Of a stretch of 64,000 nucleotides of DNA, positions 21,001 to 29,571 are shown in pieces. Made by a program: the position numbers and the translations under genes. The stretch is from contig VNWV01000002.1 in NCBI GenBank assembly GCA_009801085.1, forward strand, positions 3,844,001-3,908,000, read 5' to 3'. The DNA comes from Lasiodiplodia sp. COLG20 (taxonomy: Eukaryota > Ascomycota > Dothideomycetes > Botryosphaeriales > Botryosphaeriaceae). Numbering within the stretch: the stretch's first letter is position 1; each line of letters begins with the position of its first letter. Below the pieces are notes generated by a model. It searched no databases. It had not been told where the DNA came from and saw nothing but the letters and a program-made list of their open reading frames with translations.

Positions 21001-21585
21001 GGGGCGTGAGACACCCGGCTTGTGCTGGTGGAAGAGGTTGGAGTACTTGTCCCGCTTCAGAGGGTTTCGCAGAGGACTGGCCTCGCCGAACTTGGGGGCA
21101 TCGTTGGGGACGCCGAAGACCGAACGCGCCGGCGGCTGCTGGGCAGACGCTCTGGGCGGTTCCCTCTCGTTGACCATTGTGTGTTGTGACGTGTGACGTG
21201 AAGTATGGACGGGGCGATCAGAGTGTTGAGCGGTTCTCGAGGGTGGTGCGGGGTGTTGTTTCAGACTTGGTAACTGTGGGCTGAGCTCGGTACCGAGTCC
21301 GGGCTCGTCAAACAGCGAGCTATCGTCTCCGAGAACCAGGCTGCTGCCTGGGCTATCCAGCGCCCTAGGTTCTAGCAGTTCGTTGTGTAGCACACCTGCC
21401 TGCTTGCTGGTATCCGAAGTGCGGGGAAGATCGCGCAGTATTTCGAGCGAGAGTTCGTTGGCGTGAGTGTGTGTGGATTGCGGTTTGGTCGTGGTGTGGC
21501 GAGAGAAGAGAGGGCTCGACTGCGAAGAAAGGTTATTGATAGGTCGAAATGCCCCGCGGCGCGAGTCTTTCCTATGGTTAGTCAT
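18004..21585 (-). CDS. SNF2-family DNA-dependent ATPase/helicase
   Basis: One exon, 1,193 residues from the ATG at 21585. Helicase lobe 1 starts near residue 405 with VKLLPHQVEGVSWML, motif I ILADDMGLGKTIQAL, a DEAH box in IMLDEAHTIKNRNAKM and motif III LTGTPMQNNLDELQSL. Lobe 2 begins with KVIVFSQFTSMLDLI and ends with a QAIDRVHRLNQTVDV arginine-finger motif. Between the lobes is a long acidic insert (runs of DEDEDE) with two CxxC pairs (CDVC and CADC) that may form a small zinc knuckle; a canonical RING is absent. The N-terminus is disordered and Pro-rich. Such proteins belong to the Rad5/16-like or Uls1-like branch of chromatin remodellers; which one is uncertain. An ATG at 21177 (MVNEREPPRAS) is an alternative start. 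The longer form was chosen because the 136 codons before it stay open. Confidence 0.9.
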   Translation of the reverse strand: MTNHRKDSRRGAFRPINNLSSQSSPLFSRHTTTKPQSTHTHANELSLEILRDLPRTSDTSKQAGVLHNELLEPRALDSPGSSLVLGDDSSLFDEPGLGTELSPQLPSLKQHPAPPSRTAQHSDRPVHTSRHTSQHTMVNEREPPRASAQQPPARSVFGVPNDAPKFGEASPLRNPLKRDKYSNLFHQHKPGVSRPEFHKTNTRGFIPGQQQDQDVVEIPKPSAPKPHTIAPTPRPIYSSARPVGGFQPINEHVMPRPIDFSGEKKKTHIDLTGSDDDEFDPDAAIRDDRFGAVDPFAYVDANQASENIKNLLEGAFDDEDDRPKTRLRKRTQAKKSADEKVTKLADKLKALEVKAAEKEKEEEPEEEEEEDDGTVDGLAVKLLPHQVEGVSWMLDKEVGQRKKNGVLPKGGILADDMGLGKTIQALALILTNPRPEPEEPSEEKPKDKKKKIPLTVCKSTLVVAPLALIKQWESEVKTKVLPSHKLKVLVHHGPSRTKRAEDLKKYDIVVTTYQILASEHAASSDGPDGPKIGCYGVHWYRIMLDEAHTIKNRNAKMTQASYALRSHYRWCLTGTPMQNNLDELQSLIRFLRIKPYDELSRWKNDIAGPMKNGRGNLAMRRLQVFLKAFMKRRTKDVLKQEGALNPGGKPSADGQKSEGFRIVGRKVETVIADFSPDERKFYDRLADRAQSRLNELMGGEKADYIGALVLLLRLRQACNHPELVGGQVNKDKDAINGAGSGIPKEMQTPRKPRAEENKDLDDLADLFGGISVETKHCDVCQIELSKAEASAGAVRCADCDADLADQKSKHKKKHVSKKKTEKKVVESEDDEDEDESPRKPTKLMRKKRVVLDSDDEDEEGEWLVPEDQRDVEDLGKAGGTDDENAEGGGDSLGSEDSETDDDEPETPSKTKKKVINLVSSDEQQTEDSAEESEEEDEDEDSEAETDNSSYDDESLVPSTKIRQLLEILDKETPDHKVIVFSQFTSMLDLIEPFLRNAGHRFTRYDGSMRNDLREASLNKLRNDRGTRVLLCSLKCGSLGLNLTAASRVVILEPFWNPFVEEQAIDRVHRLNQTVDVVVYKLTITKTVEERILDLQEAKRKLANAAIEGGKAINKLSMRDIMNLFRREAEHEHPVDTHDMEFGGKGAFKGVLGRAIEGQEEAAGEMNVGDWARPKPQFQKKSSGRAEHSVYGRR

Positions 21586-22170
21586 GTGGGTCAGAGCTTG
21601 CTTAAGGCAGATCAACGGAGCACGGAAGAAACGAACCTTTATGGATGCCCGGCGCTAAGGATTCGTGGGGATGGGCAGGTGCAGCTTGGAGACTAAAGGC
21701 GGCATAAGGTGTTGATGGGCTCGGAGGTGTTATCGCCGATAGCCCGTTGCCCGGCAACCGCGCGTTTGTGTGCCGACGCCCCACCCACCCGGAGAACGCG
21801 TCGCGAAGTCACGACGCGCTACAGGCCATCTTTCCCCGACCAGGCCTCGCGTCATTCACATCACTCCAGCTTTCCATTCGAATGTCACTGCCAGCTTGAT
21901 CGTTCATAGTTCATTATCATTCTCTAGACTTAGCCGCAGTAGTTACAGCCCCCTCTTGCAGCCGATGTAACTATGCCCCAGCTCTACCTTAGAAAAGTTA
22001 ACATATGTGGGTAGGTGAAGCTATCATCCGGACGAGAATGTCGAATTAAAAATTCTACATACACGTCCGGACGATAGCTTCACCTACCCATGACATGAGA
22101 AAAAACAAATCCACGCTAGCCATCGGCCGCGAGAGGGGGCTGTACAACTCTTCCAGCCCAACAATAGCGC
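21586..22170. other. Intergenic: SNF2 promoter, contains MITE-like palindrome
   Basis: 585 bases upstream of the SNF2 gene and downstream of the epimerase gene. It holds the palindrome at 22008-22090. Nothing else is recognised. Confidence 0.5.
22008..22090. mobile_element. MITE-like palindromic element, copy 1
   Basis: 83 bases that are nearly self-complementary. The left end TGGGTAGGTGAAGCTAT mirrors the right end ATAGCTTCACCTACCCA, with CCGGACG / CGTCCGG internal to it and an AT-rich centre. There is no coding capacity. A related copy in the same orientation lies at 34789-34870, which makes a dispersed non-autonomous element more likely than a local hairpin. Clean target-site duplications are not seen. 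Confidence 0.75.
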
Positions 22171-23357
22171 CTAGTAGGCCAGTCCCTCCAGGTTCTTCTG
22201 CACTGACGCCTCCAAGGTGGTGAATCCCGGCTGGCCCATTTCCTTCAACAGCGCCTCAGCCCGGCTTCGCGGCTTCCACTCGGTGAGATCGTCGCCTTGC
22301 ATGAAGTCCTCGGGGAATTTGTGGTCCGGGTAATTCTTGCGCATCCACGCAAGGATCTTGTTGAACTGGTATGGCTCCGACACGCCGAAAATGCGCTCAC
22401 TCTTGACATCCGGATGAACGGCTGCAGCCACATGGAGCCATCCCGCATCTTCGACATCGACAAAATGTTCTGGGGGCTCTTGTTAGACGACTGCACCGAC
22501 CATAATCTTGGGCGGACTTACGTGGCACATAATATCTTATTGGCTCGATGTTCCCTTCCCAGAGCGCCTGGATCGAGGATGAAGTGGATGGATGACCCTG
22601 GTGCTTCAACGACAAGGCCTTGCCAAAGTTGAAAGATGGCAAAACTGATGCCACATGTTAGCTGAAGCAACTACAGATATGAGCAAATGACCTACCGCAG
22701 TTCACAGTCATCTCTGGCTTCGTCTCCTCGACCCATTTCCACAAAGCTTTCTCAGACTCCGCCTTGCTTGCTCCGTAGACGATTGCGCCATGCGCTGGAG
22801 ATCTTGCGCCTTCTGTCCACGCTTCCTTGATGGCATCCTCATTCCAAACCTTCTCATCAATCTCCTGCTTAGTGTCTGCAATAGGCATGAGAGCCGCCCA
22901 AGTTGAGGAAGTGAAAACGAAGCGCTTGATGCTGGGCTCGCTGGCCGCCGCTTTGGCCGCGACCAGGGCTCCATTGACGACCGTGGGAATCACGTTCTGT
23001 GGGTTGCTGTCGAAGGACACGTTCGAGGCAACATGGACAAATGCGGCAACCCCTGGATGAGATCAGCACTCACCCATCTGAAGCTTAGAGGTTGCTACTC
23101 GTACCCTTCTTGGCTTCATCGAATGCCCCTTCAGCTGCCATGTCTGGGACAGAAACTAGCTCAAAGTTGCCCTTGCCATATTTCTCGTCGAAGAACTCGC
23201 TCATCCATGCATTCTTCTTGGTGTCTCTCACCGTTCCGCGGACCTTGTAGCCACTCTGCAGGAACTTATCAGCGATGTGCGAGCCAATCAGACCGTTGAC
23301 TCCGGTTACGAGGACGGTCGATCCTTTCGGGATAGCGGGGTTGGCAAGAGGCGACAT
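22171..23357 (-). CDS. NAD(P)-dependent epimerase/aldehyde reductase (extended SDR)
   Basis: Four exons: 23357-23105, 23052-22696, 22644-22522 and 22469-22171, 343 residues, all phases consistent. The Rossmann motif TVLVTGVNGLIGSHIADKFL is near residue 13, HVASNVSF follows in exon 2, VFTSSTWAAL carries the catalytic serine region, and IVYGASKAESEKALW carries the catalytic YxxxK. This is the dihydroflavonol-4-reductase-like / yeast Gre2-like and aldehyde reductase II branch of extended short-chain dehydrogenases, which reduce carbonyls with NADPH. The actual substrate cannot be told. The first 70 bases upstream hold an AT-rich element near 23,420; no cluster partner is adjacent. Confidence 0.9.
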
Positions 23358-25060
23358 GGTGTTGGACTTGGCACAATCGGAGAGAAAAGGCTTCGATAAA
23401 CGGAAAATAAGCACCCCGCTAGCATACTTATACGTAGGAAGCTACGTGGGGTAGACCCTGGCTTCGCCGAGACGTCCATCGTGTGTCAGACGGAGGGATG
23501 CCGACGTTGACCAACGCACAACGTCATGGTGGGCCCGACAAGGGTCATAGAGATCCGCATTCCTCCGCTGAGAGTCTCGCCCCCGGTGTCTATGACACAC
23601 CGCTCCTCCGATGCACCACCACGGCGCTTACAAAAAAAAATGCACCTCCATATCAGTAATCTCGGTCTGCTAATTCGTTCTAGAAATATAAATCCTACTC
23701 TATCTTTCCATTCGACCGTCCTGACTTGATGAAAGTGATTGCGTTGCTTGCAAAACAGTGCCCCGCTCTTGCCTCGAGGTACGAAATGCCCAAAGTTTGC
23801 GTATATAAAGGCTCCCTTGGGTTGTTCCTCTCATCCATTGAACTCAAACGAGGTAACTCGGCACCAATTGACCTAAACCTTTTGCACTGTGACGCTGCTC
23901 ACGTATATCGCAAGCGGAGTAAGACCGTTGCTTACCCTGTTCTCGAGCTCGGACTAGGTTGATCCTTCACGATGATTCCCGGTTCAGCATTTGCGGTCTG
24001 TGCATTTGCCGGATTTAAGCGGGAATATGGGCACATAAATACAAAAAATGTGTCTAGGCGCCATACGAGCATGGAATTCAACGCCCGCCAAGCATGAACT
24101 GCGCTCCGAAATCCAACGAGTTTGCTCCGAATGCTTTACATTCGGCCGTACTGATATGCGAGAGACAGGCCGCAAAATTAGGCGCTCAATGGCTGTGCTA
24201 AGCTGTTGGGGTGAACGCGATGGTGGTGTCAGATGGTGAGATGATTGACATGATTCCGGATGCAGGGCACATGCATTGGCGTGGTACAGCAGCAGGAATG
24301 GCATTCTTTTCCCCGGATCGGCAGCCGGCGCCAGAACCTTAAAGCGACTCGCGAATTGCAAGCTCCTTCAAGAGAAGCACACTATCCCCTGCCTCGTACG
24401 ACACTTTACAAATTCGACCCCTTCGGTCATCGATAGGTCAACGGTGATAAGACAAGGATAGGATAAGGGTTCCAGTAATCCCACCATTGATAAGCGCTAA
24501 AGAGGCAACTCGTCTTCACGACCCCGCACAGTGAGAGAGCCTAAGCCGATTAGCCTTGTTTGTACATGCGTGGTTTTTGGACTTGAGAAGTACAAAAATA
24601 AATTGCTGATGCTACTTCATCGATACAAGGACTCAACAGGAGACAAAAAACTATTGGCTGTACGTATGTCAATTGAATATTCTCTTCTTCACAAATGGTT
24701 GTTGCTCATGGATATACTCCATAGGTGAATGGACCTCTTGAATCCTCAGTTGTGTGTTCTTCCCACAAGTGCGCGATGGTCGAACATGGAGCTAGCACCT
24801 TGATGGGGCTGCCGAGCGAAGCATAAAACTAGAAAGTCCCGCATCTTAGTGCGCGGGATTTTCTCTACTACACACCACAATGTCATTTCCTTCGTTCTGT
24901 TGAAATTAGCCTGTAATGGCAAATAGTAGATGCCTCCCACGGCATCCATGATGGTTCGGTGATCCCTGTTATACGTACAAATGTGAATTCCAAATAACAG
25001 ACATATGATTCATAACAGCCAGGTTACTGATGATTAAAGCCTTCAAGATGCCTGTCCTTG

Positions 25061-25168
25061 CTGCCCAAGCAGAATCTGTTCAGCGTCAGCATCGACGGGA
25101 CCGTCTCAGGCGGTGCCATGCGCCAAGCCAATCCGGCGTTCTACGACCTGCAGATACGCAAGTCGTGA
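25061..25168 (+). pseudogene. Possible C-terminal gene remnant
   Basis: One frame reads 35 residues ending in TGA with a natural look (NLFSVSIDGTVSGG, then ANPAFYDLQIRKS). A stop precedes it at about 25,030 in the same frame and no splice-consistent upstream exon was found. I do not recognise the family. It may be the tail of a degraded gene, or chance. Confidence 0.25.
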
Positions 25169-25503
25169 GAAAAAGGCCTCAATTCTCGTAAGCAACGAAG
25201 TATTCAAGCGGCGGGAGCCTAGCGGTGCGACTTATGGACTCGCTTGATGAATCGGCCGAAACCACTCGACAATACATCCCACCTCATCCTATGCACGAGT
25301 CGGAATTGAGACGTCCGACCTCGGCGTAATTGCCATGATTGCATAGTCAGCGCCGGTTTGCAACGACGACCGCCGCAGCGCCTTTGAGACCGCTCAAATA
25401 GTCGTGGAATATTGCCCTACTTTCTCCACACCATATTCATCTGCTTTTTTGGACTTAGGACGTGATCTGCGGCGGTTGTGGAGGCCGAAGATTTTTTTGT
25501 AGG

Positions 25504-25510
25504 TATAAAT
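25504..25510 (+). promoter_or_regulatory. TATA-like element upstream of tRNA-iMet
   Basis: TATAAAT lies 31-37 bases before the first tRNA nucleotide, the spacing at which TATA-like elements assist TFIIIB positioning in some fungi. Function is inferred from position only. Confidence 0.4.
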
Positions 25511-25540
25511 ACTATGACTGTAATTTTACTCGCCAAGAAA

Positions 25541-25667
25541 AGCTGAATGGCGCAGCGGAAGCGGTAAGCAGTTCCCACTCGAACGCCAATATGAACACTC
25601 AACTAACAACCTTCACAGCGCCGGGCTCATAACCCGGAGGACAGTGGATCGAAACCACTTTCAGCTA
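25541..25667 (+). tRNA. Initiator tRNA-Met (CAT) interrupted by a 55-nt spliceosomal-type intron
   Basis: Exon 1 is 25541-25563 and exon 2 is 25619-25667; joined they give 72 nt, the length of yeast initiator tRNA before CCA. Stems are perfect: acceptor AGCTGAA/TTCAGCT, D stem GCGC/GCGC, anticodon stem CCGGG/CCCGG around CTCATAA, T stem AGTGG/CCACT. Initiator hallmarks are present: A1:U72 pair, three G:C pairs flanking the anticodon loop, and T loop ATCGAAA instead of TTC. The insert 25564-25618 starts GTAAGC, has CTAAC 12 nt before the end and closes CACAG. It lies between nt 23 and 24, inside the 3' strand of the D stem (the boundary is ambiguous by one G), so only its removal restores that stem. 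The anticodon loop, where eukaryotic nuclear tRNA introns sit (37/38), is uninterrupted. An A box (TGGCGCAGCGG) and a B box (GGATCGAAACC) are intact and the insert has no TTTT. Confidence 0.93.
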
Positions 25668-26201
25668 AGAAAGTTTCTTTTTGCTCTTTTTTTCTTTGCC
25701 TCGAGAGAGCTCTGAGCCGTCAACCATTTTTGATGTTCTGTGCGTTCGATTCAGAAGCCGCGCATGCTGTCACCGACTGCCCGCATCTTTTTCGGCCTTG
25801 GCGGGGTCCCTGAACCAATTTGTACCATGGAAACGCATAGATTGCTGTCGGCACCAGAGTAACCGGTCGCTTCATGAAACCTCTCTTCTTTACAAGAGGT
25901 TTCGCGGCCCGGAGTCTTGCCGGGTAGCTGACGCGCGGGTGAGCCGGTCAGTTCGGATAGAATCAATCCCTCAGACCACATGCCCGGCTTATCGCACGTA
26001 AGAAAACCGCAGGGCCGGTCCGCATTAAAGAGCCGCGTAATTGGTGGACAAATTTGAGCGGATCGGCCCGAGAAAATAAAGTGACTTGCAGAAACCTCAT
26101 GCATGTTGAATTAATGTGATGGAAGCGACATCGTCGATGTCCTCACGATTCAGTCTCGGAGATGCTGATTAATAAGTTACAGCTTCTAGTCCCCCAACAG
26201 G
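25668..26201. other. Intergenic between tRNA and HET gene
   Basis: 534 bases. After the tRNA terminators nothing recognisable is present; the sequence should contain the 3' region of the leftward HET gene. Confidence 0.45.
25678..25693 (+). terminator. RNA polymerase III T-run terminators
   Basis: Two T-runs, TTTTT at 25678-25682 and TTTTTTT at 25687-25693, follow the tRNA discriminator base by 11 and 20 nt. This is the expected Pol III termination signal and supports transcription of the tRNA locus by Pol III. Confidence 0.75.
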
Positions 26202-27627
26202 CTACTTTTCGGAATCAGCCGTCCCACTCTCAAGATTACCACGCTCATCGCCGTTACCTGTATCACTATCCTCAAAAGTAGATACCACTACCCCCAGATC
26301 CCCACCCTCCAAGACCCTGGTGAAGTCATCAAAGACTTCATGTAGAGTCTTACGATAGTCCACTTGAAACTGGTGCTTCACAACACTGCTTTCAGCCAAG
26401 TTGAGAAAAGCAAATATCTTATCCCGAGGGTCGGTAGCTTGTCTATGCCGCATAGCATACGCAACATCCAGAATGTCGGGCGGTGGAATCTTCTCAGGAG
26501 CACCCGCTTGCCTCAACTGGAGTTCGAGCAAACCGAGAAAGCCATCGAGGCTTACATCCGTCAAGCCGATTTCGGACCATCCAGGCGACAGCACCGCAAG
26601 CTTGATGGATCGTGCAAATGCCCGAACACTCGGTGGATCGTTTGTCCAGCTCATTTGATCCGTACCACAGATGATGGTAGCCTTTCGGGAGAGTACAGCT
26701 TCCTGAACCACCCAGATCCGGAAGAACCATGGTCGTGCCATGATGTCTTGTATTCCTTTCTTCCAAAGCTCAGGTGGCCCTTGCAGCCAAGGTGCATTGG
26801 AAAGTGAAGCAGTCTTATCGCTGAAGGAGGCCAGAGCTTCGATGCCAAAATGGCTATGCTCCGTTTTTTCGCCGAGCCAGATGAGGACTTTGTCGGCCTG
26901 GCGGTAGATCTCGTCCATCAGTTGCACCTGATGCGATCTTTCACAGATATCTTCTTGGTTGATGCAAAGCGCGTCAATCCAAAGGAGTCTAGACGTCCCA
27001 GGCAAGCGAAGTTTCCGAAGTGCCGTCGACAAATTGGTTGTGATTCGTATGCTATGAGACTTCCCTACATGGCATACTTCATAGCCTGTAGAGTCACCCC
27101 ATACATAAGACAGCGCCTCGTATGAAGGGTGTTTGCGTATGTCGTGGTGGTAAAAGGATCCTTCCAGTGGCTCGGAGTCTTTCCCAGCCGAACAACAAGA
27201 CAGACGGATGGTTGACATGTCTGCTAGAGGTTTGTAGGCACCTTCCAGCCATTTATGCTATTAAACAGATATCAGCAAGGCTTGGTCGTTTGTTTGTTGG
27301 TATAAGGGTGTTGAGGGACGTTCAGAGGGTACATACGGGTGGTGAAGAAACATCCGGAATGACTGCATCATCCGCACTGAATTTCACCCAGAATCCAAAT
27401 GACAGACTCCATCCTTTTGGAAGCCTCAGCAATCGGTCGATTCCAAACGGAAGCCACGAGAATGACCAGGATTTCGTGAAGAGATGCGAGAAATATGTCA
27501 GATTGACCATGATTGTAATCAATGCCAGGACCAACGGTCGAGACTTGTGGGTGACAGGGCGAGGTGGATTGAAAACGGGACGAGGAGCGAGCGTAAGAAC
27601 TTTCCAAGGTTCATTCAGGTGGTACAT
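26202..27627 (-). CDS. HET-domain (heterokaryon incompatibility) protein
   Basis: Exon 2, 27257-26202, encodes a HET domain. YKPLADMSTIRL leads into YEALSYVWGD (motif 1), LLWIDALCINQEDICERSHQ (motif 2), then WFFRIWVVQEAVL (motif 3) and a C-terminal RDKIFAFLNLA. Joining exon 1 (27627-27337) through a GTATGT...GCTGATATCTGTTTAATAG intron keeps the frame and supplies the upstream residues, giving 448 residues. Exon 1 contains a hydrophobic stretch (RPLVLALITIMVNLTYF) that could be a membrane anchor; it is less certain than exon 2, and the shortest defensible protein starts at ATG 27218 (338 residues). HET domains act in non-self recognition and regulated cell death after hyphal fusion. Partner and trigger cannot be told from sequence. 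The C-terminus is short for the family and ends in an acidic Gly/Glu/Ser tail. Confidence 0.85.
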
Positions 27628-27943
27628 GGCGAGGCAAGGCAGCAATGATCACAAGTCTGACGTTACTACCTAGCACAACACATCTAGACGCGCCGAAACC
27701 CGGGCCTGATATGCATAGCTCTTGGACTGATATAGGAATATGATTAGTCGCAAAATAGTATTTTGAGGAGACACATAATTGGAGTTGTACATACAACAAG
27801 AATACTTCGTCAAGATTGCGATTTAGTATGCACACTGCAACGACAGATACGCTCATCTGCATGCCAAATGTAAATATCTCAAGCTCCTACCACGCAACAC
27901 AAGAATTCACTTTCAAACCAACCCCAGACTCCACTACTCAAAC
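27628..27943. other. Intergenic, 316 bases
   Basis: AT-rich; must include the promoter of the HET gene and the 3' end of the ADHFE1-like gene. No gene is seen. Confidence 0.45.
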
Positions 27944-29571
27944 TCAATACTCCATCGCCTCCTCAAACAATCCCCTCAGCTGCTCCCGTTCCCTCTCCAC
28001 CTCCTGCGTCTCCAAGCTGGGCGCCAACATCAGCACTCTTGCCTGGGGAATGGTTCCCTCAACCAACGCATCGACATCGCCCCTCTGGAATCCAAGCGCC
28101 TTCAAGCCGCGGGGCTGATCGCCGAGCTTGACCAAAAACTCAGACAACGCCTCGCTGAGCACTTCACCCGCATTCTCCTTCTTCACGTTACTGATATCCA
28201 CCCCAAACGCCTCGGCAGCCGCCAGATGCCTCTCCGGGTTCGAGGCGCCGGTGAAGCGGAAGACGGCCGGGGCGGTGACGGCGACGGAGACGCCGTGCGG
28301 GATGATGGGCGAGTCGACCTGGTAGCCGGCGTGCTTGTAGCCCGGGTTCTGGCCGGAGATGGGGTAGCTCATGCCGTGGCACAGGTGGACGCCAGCATTA
28401 CCAAAACCCACGCCGGCGAGCGTGGCGGCCAGCAGCATTTGCTCCTGCGCCTCGAAGTCGTCAGGGTCACGCACGGCGCGCGGCAGGTACTTGACAGTGC
28501 TGCGCAGCGCCTGTAGCGAAAAGATGTCCGAGATGGGGTTGGCGCCCTGGTACGCGGGCCGGTTGAGCGGGTTGGTCGGCCGCGGCACGCGCTCGTTGTA
28601 TGGGATGGCCGTCCATGATTCGAGAGAGTGGCACAACACGTCCAGGCCCGACGACGCGTGCACGGCTGACGGCATGGTTCGCGTGTTCAGCGGGTCGCAG
28701 ATGCCGAGCGTCGGCTTGAGGTTGCGGTGCGCGATGCCCGTCTTGGCCTTTTTGGATACCAGGTCAAAGATGGCGGTGCCTGTCGTTTCTGAGCCGGTGC
28801 CGGCGGTCGTGGGGACGGCGATGAGGGGCTTCAGCTTGGAGGTGATGGGCTTGCCACGGCCGAGTGGTGCGTTCACAAAGTCGAGGAAGTCGGCCTCTGG
28901 TGTGAGGGTTAGTGTGAGTTTGAGACGCAACAAGTGAGAACAGAGACATACCAGGGAAGGAAGTGTACAGGTTCATGAGCTTCGCAGTGTCAATAACAGA
29001 GCCGCCTCCCACTGCCAAGAAAGCATCCGCTTGGTACGGTTTCGCGAACTCAATGGCCTCCTTTATTCTGCGTCAAGTCAGCCCTCATCGTCCACATCCC
29101 GCAGACGTCAGAGGAGACTCACGAGCTATCCTTCGGCTCCACCCTCGTCCCATCAAACACCTCAAACGCAATGCCCTCCCTCTCCAAGCCCTCGCGGACC
29201 TGCTTCATGGCATCTAGCTTCGCGACCGTCTTGTCTGTCACGACCATGACCTTCTTGGCACCCATGTTCTGAAAGTCCATGCCGACCTCCTTGGTGCAGC
29301 CGGGGCCGAAGCGGATGGAGCTGGCGGCCATCTCGAACGCGTACTCTTTCTGCTGCGAGGCGTCGAGCGGGGTGGCGAAGCTGCGGCGGCCACTGTGGCG
29401 CGCGCCGTACTGCTGCGCCGACGACAGCAGCTGGTGTGCCGATGACGGATGGTGATGATGGTGGGCTGGGTTGCCGTGGCATGGGCAGTTGGGCGGGTGC
29501 GTGTACTGGATGGTGCGCAGGAGGCTCGTGGCGCGCGCGGCGCGCGTGGGTGCGATGCGGATGGCGGCCAT
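27944..29571 (-). CDS. ADHFE1: Mitochondrial hydroxyacid-oxoacid transhydrogenase (iron-type alcohol dehydrogenase)
   Basis: Couples oxidation of 4-hydroxybutyrate to reduction of 2-oxoglutarate in the animal homologue; the fungal substrate pair is presumed, not shown. Three exons: 29571-29123, 29067-28952 and 28896-27944, 505 residues. The N-terminus (MAAIRIAPTRAARATSLLR) is a clear arginine-rich mitochondrial presequence followed by a His-rich low-complexity run. Conserved parts are the nucleotide-binding AFLAVGGGSVIDTAKLMN, LIAVPTTAGTGSETTGTAIF and the metal-binding histidines and aspartate in SSGLDVLCHSLESW and GVHLCHGMSYPISG, with a further His in PGYKHAGY. The ADHFE1/HOT subfamily is distinguished from general iron ADHs by this longer form with the CHGMSYPISG segment. 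The symbol is that of the animal orthologue. Confidence 0.92.

Larger units (their letters stand above)
23358..25540. other. Gene-poor region, 2.2 kb
   Basis: No supported protein gene. A TATA-like TATATAAAGG at 23,803 is followed by only short frames. A protein-like fragment is present at 25,061-25,168 (listed separately). The rest has moderate AT content and many stops in all frames, consistent with decayed sequence. Confidence 0.45.

Noticed and set aside
21586..21615. SNF2 frame start at 21615
   Set aside because: That codon is not ATG; the first in-frame ATG is at 21585.
22008..22090. Rho-like or transcript-terminator hairpin interpretation of the palindrome
   Set aside because: A second, dispersed and aligned copy at 34789-34870 fits a mobile element better than a terminator.
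23803..23962. TATA box with a short gene at 23,726-23,962
   Set aside because: The 78-codon frame starts upstream of the TATA-like element and shows no conserved features.
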